Assembly (NCBI GenBank): GCA_024103495.1
Contig: JAGFIQ010000149.1
Span: 62,001 to 126,000, forward strand
Direction: 5' to 3'
DNA from: Aridibacter famidurans
Lineage (GTDB): Bacteria > Acidobacteriota > Blastocatellia > Pyrinomonadales > Pyrinomonadaceae
DNA: 64,000 bases
In this document: positions 34,171 to 42,306 of the stretch, piece after piece
Position numbering within the stretch: position 1 is the first letter of the stretch
How the letters are laid out: each line of letters opens with the position of its first letter
Notes under the pieces: generated by a model
Seen by the model: the letters and a program-made list of their open reading frames with translations, nothing else
Databases searched by the model: none
Told to the model about the DNA's origin: nothing
Position numbers and translations under genes: made by a program

Positions 34171-35397
34171 TCATTCGGATCGAAGTGCCTCGATCGGATC
34201 GAGCCTGGCCGCGCGCCATGCGGGATAAACTCCCGAAACAAGCCCGACGGAGCTCGAAGCCAGCAAAGCGATCGTCACCCAGACGATCGGCAACGAGGTC
34301 GGTATCGGCGATGCGACGGCGATCAGTTTCGCGATCGAATAGGCGATCAGCACCCCGATCGAGCCACCCGCCAGCGCTAGCAGAGTGGACTCAACAAGGA
34401 ACTGCTTCACGATGTCGCCCTGCTTCGCCCCGACGCTCTTGCGCAGTCCGATCTCCTTCCGGCGCTCGGTCACCGTCACCAGCATAATGTTCATTATCAC
34501 GATCCCGCCGACGACAAGGGAGATCGACGTCACGCCGATGGCCGCGATCTGGATAGTGCCGAATATGTTATCGCGGAGCTGGTTGATCGCGCCGGGCGTG
34601 ACGATCCCGAAGTTGTCCTTCTCGGAAGGTTCGAGCTTGCGACGGACGCGCATCAGCGTGCGCGCCTCTTCGATTGCGGCGTCGTAGGTCTCGGGGCTCT
34701 CGGAGGTCACGCTTATCGAGATCGTCCGCCGCATTCCGTATATCGAGAGAAATGTCGAAAGCGGCATCGACACGTACATGTCCCTCGACTGACCGAAGGT
34801 CGACCCGAGCCCCTTTCCGATGCCTACGACGCGGAACCTTCGGTTGTCGATCTTGATGTATTTTCCGATCGGGTCTTCGTCCGGTAAGAGTTTTTCCTGG
34901 ACTTCCGAGCCGATGAAGGTCACGTATTTCCGGTTCTCTTCTTCCGCTTCGAAGAAATAGCGGCCGCGGCGGGCCTCTATGTTCTCGATCTCGGCGATGT
35001 TCGGGCTGGTCGCGTTGACCCGAACGTTCAGCAGTTCCTCGCTCCCGAGCTTCACGTCGGCGATAGTCCCCGCCTTTCCGCCCGCGTCTTTTATGAAGCC
35101 GCCGTTTTCCTTCAACGCTTTCAGATCGTCGATGCGCACGTCCTTGTTGCGGCGGCGCGCGGCGTTGAGCGATTCGACGCTCGCGAAATCGTCGATCGAG
35201 AATTTCTGCACGCTGAACGCGTTCGTGCCGATGTTGGCTATCTTCTCATCGACATAGGCGTTGAACCCTTCGATCAGCGACACGACCACGACTACGGTCG
35301 CGACGCCGAAAATGACGCCGAGCAATGTAAGAAACGAACGCAGCTTGTGACCGCGCATCGATTCGATCGCCAGTTTGAGTACTTCGAGAAAGGACAT
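34171..35397 (-). CDS. MacB-like ABC transporter permease (FtsX/MacB_PCD)
   Basis: A 408-residue paralogue of the downstream permease. The start is at 35397, with CCGGAG just upstream and a TATAAT box 20 bases away. The open frame extends another 62 codons only because a dispersed repeat happens to be open in this frame. N-terminal helix GHKLRSFLTLLGVIFGVATV, periplasmic MacB core (about 45-260), and FtsX segment (IMNIMLVTVTERRKEIGLRK) with three C-terminal helices. First gene of a likely two-gene operon. Confidence 0.9.
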   Translation of the reverse strand: MSFLEVLKLAIESMRGHKLRSFLTLLGVIFGVATVVVVVSLIEGFNAYVDEKIANIGTNAFSVQKFSIDDFASVESLNAARRRNKDVRIDDLKALKENGGFIKDAGGKAGTIADVKLGSEELLNVRVNATSPNIAEIENIEARRGRYFFEAEEENRKYVTFIGSEVQEKLLPDEDPIGKYIKIDNRRFRVVGIGKGLGSTFGQSRDMYVSMPLSTFLSIYGMRRTISISVTSESPETYDAAIEEARTLMRVRRKLEPSEKDNFGIVTPGAINQLRDNIFGTIQIAAIGVTSISLVVGGIVIMNIMLVTVTERRKEIGLRKSVGAKQGDIVKQFLVESTLLALAGGSIGVLIAYSIAKLIAVASPIPTSLPIVWVTIALLASSSVGLVSGVYPAWRAARLDPIEALRSE

Positions 35398-35416
35398 TGA
35401 TCGCTCCGGTGGGGCG

Positions 35417-35447
35417 ATTATAGCCCAATGCGTGAAGGGCATTACAA
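35417..35447 (-). promoter_or_regulatory. Promoter of the permease operon
   Basis: On the minus strand, TATAAT (complement of 35417-35422) preceded by TTGTAA (complement of 35442-35447). The spacer is long at 19 bases, so the -35 assignment is weak while the -10 is good. Confidence 0.5.
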
Positions 35448-35458
35448 TCGGAGGGCCT

Positions 35459-35788
35459 GAATCGGAAACCGGAGCGCGAGCGACGGGCATAGATCGGAAC
35501 CCGGAGCACAAGCGACGGGCATAGCCGACCGCGTAGCGGTCATATGCATTTAACCGTGGGTAAGCCCGAAGGGTGCCACCCACGGTTGGGCGGTGACAAG
35601 ATCAACTAGCCGCTTCAGCGGCGACAGATCTCACGATCTGGTTTTCGCGTGGGCTTTCGCTTCGCTCACTGCCCGCGGGACGCGGGCGTTCCGTTTTGGG
35701 TTGGCTAATCTCGGCTTCAGGCGCACAAGTGCGCCTGCTAAACGGCGCACGGCTCACGGCTTACGGCTCACGGCTCACGGCTCACGTT
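35459..35788. repeat. REP-like palindromic cluster
   Basis: Two copies of the GGAACCGGAGCGCGAGCG...GGGCATA unit (35465, 35493), then the ACCGCGTAGCGGT and CCGTGGG...CCCACGG palindromes (35526-35585). Next come a GGCGCACAAGTGCGCC palindrome (about 35719) and a heptamer tract CGGCTCA/CGGCTTA near 35752-35788. Confidence 0.82.
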
Positions 35789-37231
35789 TTACATCTCCCT
35801 TTTTACGCACTCGATCTTCCACGTGTCGAACACGAACGAACCGTCCCTGCTAGTCCAGCTTCCCAGCCAGTTGAAACCCTTTTCGGAGATGTCGTAGAAG
35901 CGGATCCTGTAAAATCCGTCCGTTCCGTTCGGGGCTTTCTGCTCGGTCAGGAGAGTGATCTCATTGCCTTTTCTTCCGCCTTTCCAGGCAGGGAGGCGCG
36001 CCGGCGGTTTGCCGAGCGTGCTGTAGTAATGAACGTACCAGGCGTCGTCGTCCGGATTGAACTGCCTGATCGATCCCGCGTAGAAACCGTCGGCGCGGCG
36101 GGTCTCGTCCCTGACGGCGGTCCCGCCGAGCTCGTACCGGAACGTCCATAGCATATCGACAGGCTCGGCCCAGGTGCCGTCCGCGCCTCTCGAAACGCTC
36201 TTGCAGTCCGACATCCCGATCAGCTCGTCGTAGTCCCGTACCTGCGGAGGAGCGTCAGCGGCGGGAGTGCCGAAACGGAACTCCTTCTCGAGCTTCGTAA
36301 GCCTCGGCGAGTAACCTGACTTTTTCAGAAACTCCTCAGGATCGGCGATCGCGAGTATATCGGCGAGCGCCCGCGCTTTGTCTTCGGCGCGGTCGTAGTA
36401 TGACCGGACGATCTTGTAACCGAGCGCGTAACCGAGCATATACGCATAACCGCTGTTAGCGTCGTCGAAAGACACTTCAAGCCAGAACTTCTTGTTCTGG
36501 TCCTTCAGGTCGCGTTGGAACTTGTCCCACAGCTCCACCTCGCTTCTTTCGAGGTGTTGAAGCCGCGAATACGGCCGCTTTCCTTCGGCGACGAGCTTGT
36601 AGGTCACGAAATCCGCTCCGCCCTCGCGCAGGATTATCCCGAGCATATTGTCCTTCTGCGAATAGAGCGCCGTGTATTTCTCGGGGCCGGTTGCGACCGC
36701 CTGCTGAAAGTGCGTAACCTCGTGGACGGCGAGCGTGCTGATACGTTCAGGATCGTGATAAGCGGTTTCGACGCTTACGAGCTGGCCGACCGCCGATGCC
36801 TGGCCAATACCCTTGTCGGCACCGACCAGGAAATACGTTGGCGCGAACATCGCTTTCGGGTAGATCTTTTTGTAGCTCCGCAGGTCGTCCCGGAAGATCA
36901 TCTCGAATTCCTCGAACCGTTCCAGAAAGCCCTTCAGTCCGGCGAACTGTTCCGGATTCTTCTCGTACGCCTTGGCGAGCTCCGACGCGTTCAGCCCGAA
37001 CCTTTTCACGAATTCCTGCAGTCCGGGAGATCCGCGGTCGAAGTATAGTTCCTGGATCGTTTGGACCTTGTCCCCACCGGCGGAGAATTTGTCCATCGCT
37101 TCGACGAAATTGGCGATGTCGGATGAAACGACTTTGGCGGTCTCGGGTGTCATCGCGAACTGCGGCTGGCCGTTCGCTGCAATTGGAAAAAGCACGAGGA
37201 CTAAGAGCACGAGCGTGAGCGCGTTTTTCAT
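35789..37231 (-). CDS. Secreted HExxH metalloprotease-like protein
   Basis: A 480-residue protein with a signal peptide (residues 1-21, ending ANG-Q). Residues 170-174 are H-E-V-T-H within LAVHEVTHFQQAV, a zinc peptidase motif. LREGGADFVTYKL about 40 residues later has the glutamate expected as third ligand, as in the DUF2268/GldB-like predicted proteases. A C-terminal domain of about 120 residues (from GMSDCKSVSR) has lipocalin-like beta strands with paired Cys near its ends. The stop is inside a repeat-rich region. Substrate unknown; peptidase activity inferred from motif. Confidence 0.75.
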   Translation of the reverse strand: MKNALTLVLLVLVLFPIAANGQPQFAMTPETAKVVSSDIANFVEAMDKFSAGGDKVQTIQELYFDRGSPGLQEFVKRFGLNASELAKAYEKNPEQFAGLKGFLERFEEFEMIFRDDLRSYKKIYPKAMFAPTYFLVGADKGIGQASAVGQLVSVETAYHDPERISTLAVHEVTHFQQAVATGPEKYTALYSQKDNMLGIILREGGADFVTYKLVAEGKRPYSRLQHLERSEVELWDKFQRDLKDQNKKFWLEVSFDDANSGYAYMLGYALGYKIVRSYYDRAEDKARALADILAIADPEEFLKKSGYSPRLTKLEKEFRFGTPAADAPPQVRDYDELIGMSDCKSVSRGADGTWAEPVDMLWTFRYELGGTAVRDETRRADGFYAGSIRQFNPDDDAWYVHYYSTLGKPPARLPAWKGGRKGNEITLLTEQKAPNGTDGFYRIRFYDISEKGFNWLGSWTSRDGSFVFDTWKIECVKREM

Positions 37232-37304
37232 ATCAGTTCCTTATTTGTAGCTGGTCTTTACGGTGTGACAGGAAAGCAGAACGGTTTGTCATTTCAAAAA
37301 GTTC

Positions 37305-37775
37305 CGGATCCCAATGGCCAATGTACAACGGTCAATGCCCAATGCTTTGTTTTCTCTGTGAATACCTCTGAGCCCTCTGTGGTTGAAGTCCGCCAGAAGT
37401 ACTCAGTCGCTTGACGGAAGATTCAACCACGGAGCACACGGAGGCTTTCACGAAGGTCACGGAGCAATGGTCAACGGTCCTTGCCCAGTGCTTTGTGTTC
37501 TCTGTGAATACCTCTGAGCCCTCTATGGTTGAAGTCCGCCAGAAGTACTCAGTAGCCTGAAGGAAGGCTCAACCACGGAGAACACGTAGTTTTTCACGAA
37601 GGTCACGGAGCAATGGTCAATTGGCAACGATCAACGATCAATGGGGACTTCCCAATGCTCTGTATTCTCTGTGAATACCTCTGTGTCCTCTGTGGTTGAA
37701 GTCCACCAGAAGTACTCAGTAGCCTGAAGGAAGGCTCAACCACGGAGAACACGTAGTTTTTCACGAAGGTCACGG
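37305..37775. repeat. Three tandem copies of an 'ACCACGGAG' repeat
   Basis: The segment TTCTCTGTGAATACCTCTG begins at 37352, 37499 and 37665, giving units of 147 and 166 bp, each containing CAGAAGTACTCAGT and CAACCACGGAG. Just before lies a 7-bp-period tract (CAATGGC/CAATGTA/CAACGGT/CAATGCC). No gene is supported between 37232 and 37910. Confidence 0.85.
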
Positions 37776-37910
37776 AGCATGGTCAACAGTCCTTGGTCCT
37801 TGCCCAATGCCCTACGCGTCTCCTTCACACAAAGCGTTATCACTGCTACATTAATCGCCGCATACATATTTTTATTTCTCACCGATCCGCTTTCTCGTAC
37901 AGGTGCCGAA

Positions 37911-39938
37911 ATGCTTAGAAAACTAATTCTCGCCGTTATCGCCGTCCAACTCTCTCTTGTCGCAGTTCCTTTTGCTTCCGCGCAGAGCGCCGTCCGGACC
38001 TCCATCGAGTACCCAACTCGTTCGATCAGGCGCGACGTTCCGCTGACCGATTCGATCCGCAGGGCGATGGCCGCCGGGACGCGCGGATTCACGGGCAAGC
38101 CGGGTGCGAATTACTGGCAATTGAAGACCGATTACACGATCGAGGTCCGCCTTCTGCCCGAGACGCAGACGCTCCACGGAAAGGAGAAGATCGTGCTTCA
38201 CAACAACAGCCCGGGCGCGCTGAACGAGATCGTCCTGCGTCTGGACCACAACATCTTCCGCGGACTGGTCCCGCGCGGGTTCTCGGTCCCGGCTGAGAAC
38301 ACGGAAGGGATGGAGATCACCAAGATCACGGTTGACGGCGCCGAGGCCGACCTCGCGCCCCGCTCGGTTCCCCAGCGCCGCGGGGGCGGAGGCGAGGAAC
38401 AGGAACCAAGACTTACCGCCGTAGCTCTCGACCAGACCGTCTCTCAGATCAATCTTGCGAAACCGGTTCCCGCCAAGAGCCGCGTGGTGCTCGAGATCGA
38501 GTGGCACACGAAGTTTCCGGGCGGCCCGAACGGCCGCGGACACCGTATGACCCAGCGCTGGGACGACCGCCTTTTCCAGCCCACGCAGTGGTTCCCGAGG
38601 ATCGCGAAATACGACGACCTGCGCGGCTGGGACACCGATCCGTACCTGGGGCCCGCCGAGTTCCACAACAATTTCGGACGTTTCGACGTGAGGATCGATG
38701 TGCCCGCCGGATGGATAGTGACCGGGACGGGTGTGCTTCAGAACCCGGAAGAAGTCTATACCGCCAAGGCCAGGGAAAGGCTTGCGAAGGTTCTGGAATC
38801 GGATGCGGAGCTTACGATCGTCGGCCCTGACGAGGTGGGGCCGGGCGAATCGACCGCGGAAGGATCGAAGCTCGTGTGGCATTTCGTCGCGGACAATGTG
38901 AACGACTTCGCCTGGGCGACGGCCCGCGATTTCGTCTTCAAGGCGACCCGGGCGACTATCCCGGGCAAGGGCCCGATCCCGATCTATATGGTCCACCTTC
39001 CGGAGCGCGCTCGGTTCTTTGAGAACGCGGGGGAACTCACGCGTCACGCGCTTGAGTTCTACTCGGACCTTTGGGCTCCGTACCCGTTTCCCCAGCTGAC
39101 CCTCCAGGACGGTCCGAGCGCGGGTATGGAATACCCGATGGTGATCAACTCGAACCAGGGAGCGGCGGACCACGAAACGGCTCACCAGTGGTGGCCGATG
39201 ATGGTCGGCAACAACGAGCGCCGCTATGGATGGATGGACGAGGGATTCAATCAATATATGAACATCCTTTCCAGGGCGCACAGGTCGGGCCAGGAGCCGA
39301 ATTTGGACGGCGTCGGCCAGGCCTACGGGAACATCAGCGGGAGCGAGGACGAGGCGCCGATGATGTGGAACGCCAACTGGGCGGGTCCCGGATACGGGTT
39401 CCAGACGTACGGAAAGACGCCGATGATGCTGTCGATGCTCGGAGGGATCGTCGGCGACAAGGAAGTGCAGCGGGCGATGAGCGAATACACCCACGTCTGG
39501 GCTTTCAAGCATCCATCGCCCTGGGACTATATGTTCTTTATGGACAACGCGTTAGGACAGGATCTCGGATGGTTTTGGTACTACTGGCTGTTCACGACCG
39601 AAGCGGTCGACGGCTCGATCAAGAGCGTGCGGACGCAGGGGAACAGGACGATCGTGACCGTCCATCAGGCGGGCCAGATGCCTTCGCCGGTCGTTCTGAA
39701 GGTCGAGTTCGAGCCCGGCGGCCCTGCGATTCGGCCTATGAAGAACTCGAAAATGATCGATGACCATTCCGCCGAGGTAACCTGGCCTGTCGACGTCTGG
39801 TTCGACGGCAGGCGCGACTTCGAGGCGGTGCTCGAGTTCGGGGGCCGCAAGATCAGGAAGATCACCTTCGATCCGCACAAGCGCTTCCCGGACGGGGATC
39901 CGAAAGACAACGAGTGGACGCCGGGCGGCGAACAGTGA
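37911..39938 (+). CDS. M1 family zinc aminopeptidase-like protein, secreted
   Basis: A 675-residue protein starting at 37911, directly before a signal peptide ending ASA-Q; the frame opens 44 codons earlier without a better start. The N-terminal beta domain (about 60-330) precedes the catalytic domain. H421-E-T-A-H425 and E444 form the HExxH-x18-E zinc site of M1 peptidases, with WMDEGFNQY around the third ligand. The exopeptidase G-A-M-E-N motif is changed to SAGMEYP, keeping Met-Glu. A C-terminal beta region ends the protein. Likely removes N-terminal residues from peptides in the envelope. Confidence 0.92.
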   Translation: MLRKLILAVIAVQLSLVAVPFASAQSAVRTSIEYPTRSIRRDVPLTDSIRRAMAAGTRGFTGKPGANYWQLKTDYTIEVRLLPETQTLHGKEKIVLHNNSPGALNEIVLRLDHNIFRGLVPRGFSVPAENTEGMEITKITVDGAEADLAPRSVPQRRGGGGEEQEPRLTAVALDQTVSQINLAKPVPAKSRVVLEIEWHTKFPGGPNGRGHRMTQRWDDRLFQPTQWFPRIAKYDDLRGWDTDPYLGPAEFHNNFGRFDVRIDVPAGWIVTGTGVLQNPEEVYTAKARERLAKVLESDAELTIVGPDEVGPGESTAEGSKLVWHFVADNVNDFAWATARDFVFKATRATIPGKGPIPIYMVHLPERARFFENAGELTRHALEFYSDLWAPYPFPQLTLQDGPSAGMEYPMVINSNQGAADHETAHQWWPMMVGNNERRYGWMDEGFNQYMNILSRAHRSGQEPNLDGVGQAYGNISGSEDEAPMMWNANWAGPGYGFQTYGKTPMMLSMLGGIVGDKEVQRAMSEYTHVWAFKHPSPWDYMFFMDNALGQDLGWFWYYWLFTTEAVDGSIKSVRTQGNRTIVTVHQAGQMPSPVVLKVEFEPGGPAIRPMKNSKMIDDHSAEVTWPVDVWFDGRRDFEAVLEFGGRKIRKITFDPHKRFPDGDPKDNEWTPGGEQ

Positions 39939-40071
39939 GCGGTGAGCCGGGAGCAGTGAGCAGGGCAGGAACGCGACCGTCAGGGAGCGTGCCGATTGGC
40001 GGTGAGCAGTACGCCGTTTAGCCTGCGCACTTGTGCGCGGGTATGTGAGCACGCGCCACCTCCGTTCCCCA

Positions 40072-40100
40072 TTGACGCAAATCCCGAATCAGCATATAGT
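40072..40100 (+). promoter_or_regulatory. Promoter of the LCCL protein gene
   Basis: TTGACG (40072-40077), a 17-base spacer and TATAGT (40095-40100), followed at once by TGGCGCCAC. The promoter at 46555-46583 has the same architecture and the same downstream GGCGCCAC. Confidence 0.72.
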
Positions 40101-40137
40101 TGGCGCCACTTCAGGATCGCCGCGTGAACTTTCAATG

Positions 40138-40157
40138 GACTGCCGACCGGGGCAGTC
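40138..40157 (+). promoter_or_regulatory. Leader hairpin
   Basis: GACTGCC and GGCAGTC pair perfectly around a six-base loop, in the 5' leader about 30 bases after the expected transcription start. Confidence 0.5.
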
Positions 40158-40203
40158 AATGCCGCGATCACCGTCTCGCCCCATACCGCAGGAGACCAAA
40201 AAA

Positions 40204-41979
40204 TTGAATACACGAAGATTGACGACCTTCGCCGGCAGGGTGATCTTTGCCGCGCTTTGCTTTGCCGTGCTCTCGGCAACCTCCGAAGCTTCTGATTACA
40301 GAGTGGAGATCGACTGCAACCACTCGAACGTTTCGAACTCCGATACCGGAGACAGGATCTCCGTGGATTTTCTGGATCCGGGAGGCAGGAACCTGGGGAC
40401 GAGGTACAGGGACGGTATCAGGAATTGCTTCGTGTCTGACGCTGTATTCACGTTATCGGTTCTTGCCGACGTCAGTTCGATCGTCGTCCGTACCTCAGGG
40501 AACGACGCCTTCTACATAGACGAGTTGAGGTTCTACAAAGACGGGCAGCTGATAAAGCACGAAGGCCGTGACAACGGACGCGGATGGTGTCTCTCAACTG
40601 ATCCCAAAGACTCCGAAGGTGCCTGGAAGGACTACGTATCGGGAGGGTGCAGCGCATCGGTCCAATTCGTAATCGTTGAACGCAGACCTGCTCCTCCGCC
40701 CCCGCCCGCTTATCAGTACGTTTTGGAGGTCGACTGCAATCACTCGAGCCTGACCAACACTCACACCGCGAACCGGATCATCGTGTACTTGTTCGATGAG
40801 AACGGAAAGTGGGTGGGCGACGCGCGGCGGGAGGGGATGCCGGGCTGTCTGGGCGGAAATACTCAGATAACAATAAACGCCGAGAAACCCGCCGCTATGG
40901 TTCAGATAACTACAAATGGAGATGACGCTTTCTTTATTGACCGCTGGATGTTGTACCTGAACAACGCGCTGATAAAACAAGAGGGCGACGACGACGGAAA
41001 GGGCTGGTGCCTTTCGACCGATACCGCCGATACTTCGGGAAGCTGGGCCGGAAACCTGATCGGCACCTGCAGCTGGCGCCATACATTTTCTCTTGGAGTA
41101 CCCGCCTCGAGCGTGACGGCCGGGGGGAACGAGCCTGCCTCCTCTTCGGGGGGTAACCCGCCACCTGGAAAACCACAGGGATCCTTTCCGGAGATCTTAC
41201 GGGGCGATAGACCGCCTACATACATTGACGCGTCCGCAACAGCGGCCGGATTCGGAGTGCGAGGCTGGAACAAGCGAATAGGTAACTTCATTTGCAGTGG
41301 AAACCTTGATCTGGGTCCCGTGTGGGGAACAGGAACTTACACGGACGATTCATCAATATGCACCGCGGCCGTGCACGCAGGTTTGATCACGCGGAGCGAG
41401 GGCGGACCAGTCGCTATCTATGTGGTCGAGGGAATGAACTCATACTCAGGTTCCACGTTGAACGGAGTGTCGACCGGGAACTTCGGCGCATTTCCGGGCA
41501 GTTTCGTGTTTGTCTACAGAACCGCGGACGACAAACTCGTGGGAGTTACGCCAAAGTCCAGGGATGCTGCGGTGCAGCCAGCCCCACCTGGGCAGCCAGC
41601 CCCACCCGCGCCGCCCGCGTTCGAGCCTCTGCCGCCGAGCCCGCGGCCAAAGCCCCCCTCCAGAACGAACGTGGGTCCGATCGGCTGGGACGCAACTGTC
41701 GTTTCGCTCGGCCTTCGCGGCCGCGGCGAAAAACGCTACACATTCCAGTGTGCGGCCAACGGAGCGCTGGGGAGCGTTAAAGGCACGATCCTGTATACCG
41801 ATGACTCGTCCGTTTGCTCGGCGGCTGTTCACGCCGGCGCCATTAAACGCGAGGAAGGCGGCAGCGTCACGGTTGTCATCAGGCCCGGCCAGTCCTCTTA
41901 CCAGGGCTCCGTCAGGAACGGCATCACCAGCGGCTCGTCCGGTCCGTTCGGAGGCACCTTCGAGTTCGTCAGCGGATAA
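40204..41979 (+). CDS. Secreted protein with tandem beta-domain repeats and two LCCL domains
   Basis: A 591-residue protein. I start it at the TTG at 40204 because AGGAG lies nine bases upstream and the signal peptide (RVIFAALCFAVLSATSEAS) follows. Residues 31-155 and 165-290 are two copies of one domain, each with (E)(I/V)DCNHS, a G-(N/D)-DAF-(Y/F)-ID strand and a closing G-W-C-L-S-T-D; I do not recognise it, though PLAT-like beta-sandwiches are possible. Residues 360-435 and 510-590 are LCCL domains: both contain Y-T-D-D-S-S-x-C-x-A-A-V-H-A-G, the hallmark of the family. A Pro-rich linker separates them. LCCL domains are common in animal matrix proteins and rarer in bacteria; binding or adhesion is the probable role. 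Confidence 0.87.
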   Translation: MNTRRLTTFAGRVIFAALCFAVLSATSEASDYRVEIDCNHSNVSNSDTGDRISVDFLDPGGRNLGTRYRDGIRNCFVSDAVFTLSVLADVSSIVVRTSGNDAFYIDELRFYKDGQLIKHEGRDNGRGWCLSTDPKDSEGAWKDYVSGGCSASVQFVIVERRPAPPPPPAYQYVLEVDCNHSSLTNTHTANRIIVYLFDENGKWVGDARREGMPGCLGGNTQITINAEKPAAMVQITTNGDDAFFIDRWMLYLNNALIKQEGDDDGKGWCLSTDTADTSGSWAGNLIGTCSWRHTFSLGVPASSVTAGGNEPASSSGGNPPPGKPQGSFPEILRGDRPPTYIDASATAAGFGVRGWNKRIGNFICSGNLDLGPVWGTGTYTDDSSICTAAVHAGLITRSEGGPVAIYVVEGMNSYSGSTLNGVSTGNFGAFPGSFVFVYRTADDKLVGVTPKSRDAAVQPAPPGQPAPPAPPAFEPLPPSPRPKPPSRTNVGPIGWDATVVSLGLRGRGEKRYTFQCAANGALGSVKGTILYTDDSSVCSAAVHAGAIKREEGGSVTVVIRPGQSSYQGSVRNGITSGSSGPFGGTFEFVSG

Positions 41980-41987
41980 AGAAAACA

Positions 41988-42015
41988 GGGGCGCCGCCTT
42001 CGAAAGCGGCGCCTC
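41988..42015 (+). terminator. Strong hairpin after the LCCL gene
   Basis: GGGGCGCCGC and GCGGCGCCTC form a 10-bp stem around an eight-base loop; the T tract after it is weak (GGGATCTTTCTTCC). Confidence 0.6.
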
Positions 42016-42034
42016 GGGATCTTTCTTCCGGTCT

Positions 42035-42114
42035 TCGTGTTTCTTTGTGTTTCTTCGTGGTTCATTTCATCCCAACAGGTCAGTGACCACGAAGAAACAC
42101 GGAGTAAACACAAA
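42035..42114. repeat. Inverted repeat related to 34085-34166
   Basis: GTGTTTCTTCGTGGTTCA (42047-42064) and TGACCACGAAGAAACAC (42084-42100) are near-perfect inverted copies. Confidence 0.75.
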
Positions 42115-42198
42115 GGCAGATCGATTCGAGAAGCTCTACGGGATATCCGAAATGCGGATCATCCTGCCCGAGCTCGATCTGCTGGTCCTTGCCGCCGC

Positions 42199-42219
42199 TG
42201 ATCACGGAAGCGGTGATCA
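42199..42219. promoter_or_regulatory. Perfect 7-7-7 dyad upstream of kinase gene
   Basis: TGATCAC, seven bases, GTGATCA. It lies about 90 bases upstream of the kinase start and has the form of an operator; no regulator can be named. Confidence 0.4.
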
Positions 42220-42306
42220 AGGGAAGGAAGATCTCTCGGGCCTGAAGACACACGAACGTCGCTCTTGCCCTCTGTGGTATCTTGTTTAGGTTCCCAACTC
42301 AACAGG

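Noticed and set aside
35398..35583. N-terminal extension of the upstream permease
   Set aside because: The extension is translated repeat DNA; the real start at 35397 has a ribosome site and a promoter just upstream.
37923..39512. 529-codon open frame on the minus strand
   Set aside because: It is the antisense shadow of the M1 peptidase gene; high-GC codons with few stops keep it open, and its product has no protein-like features.
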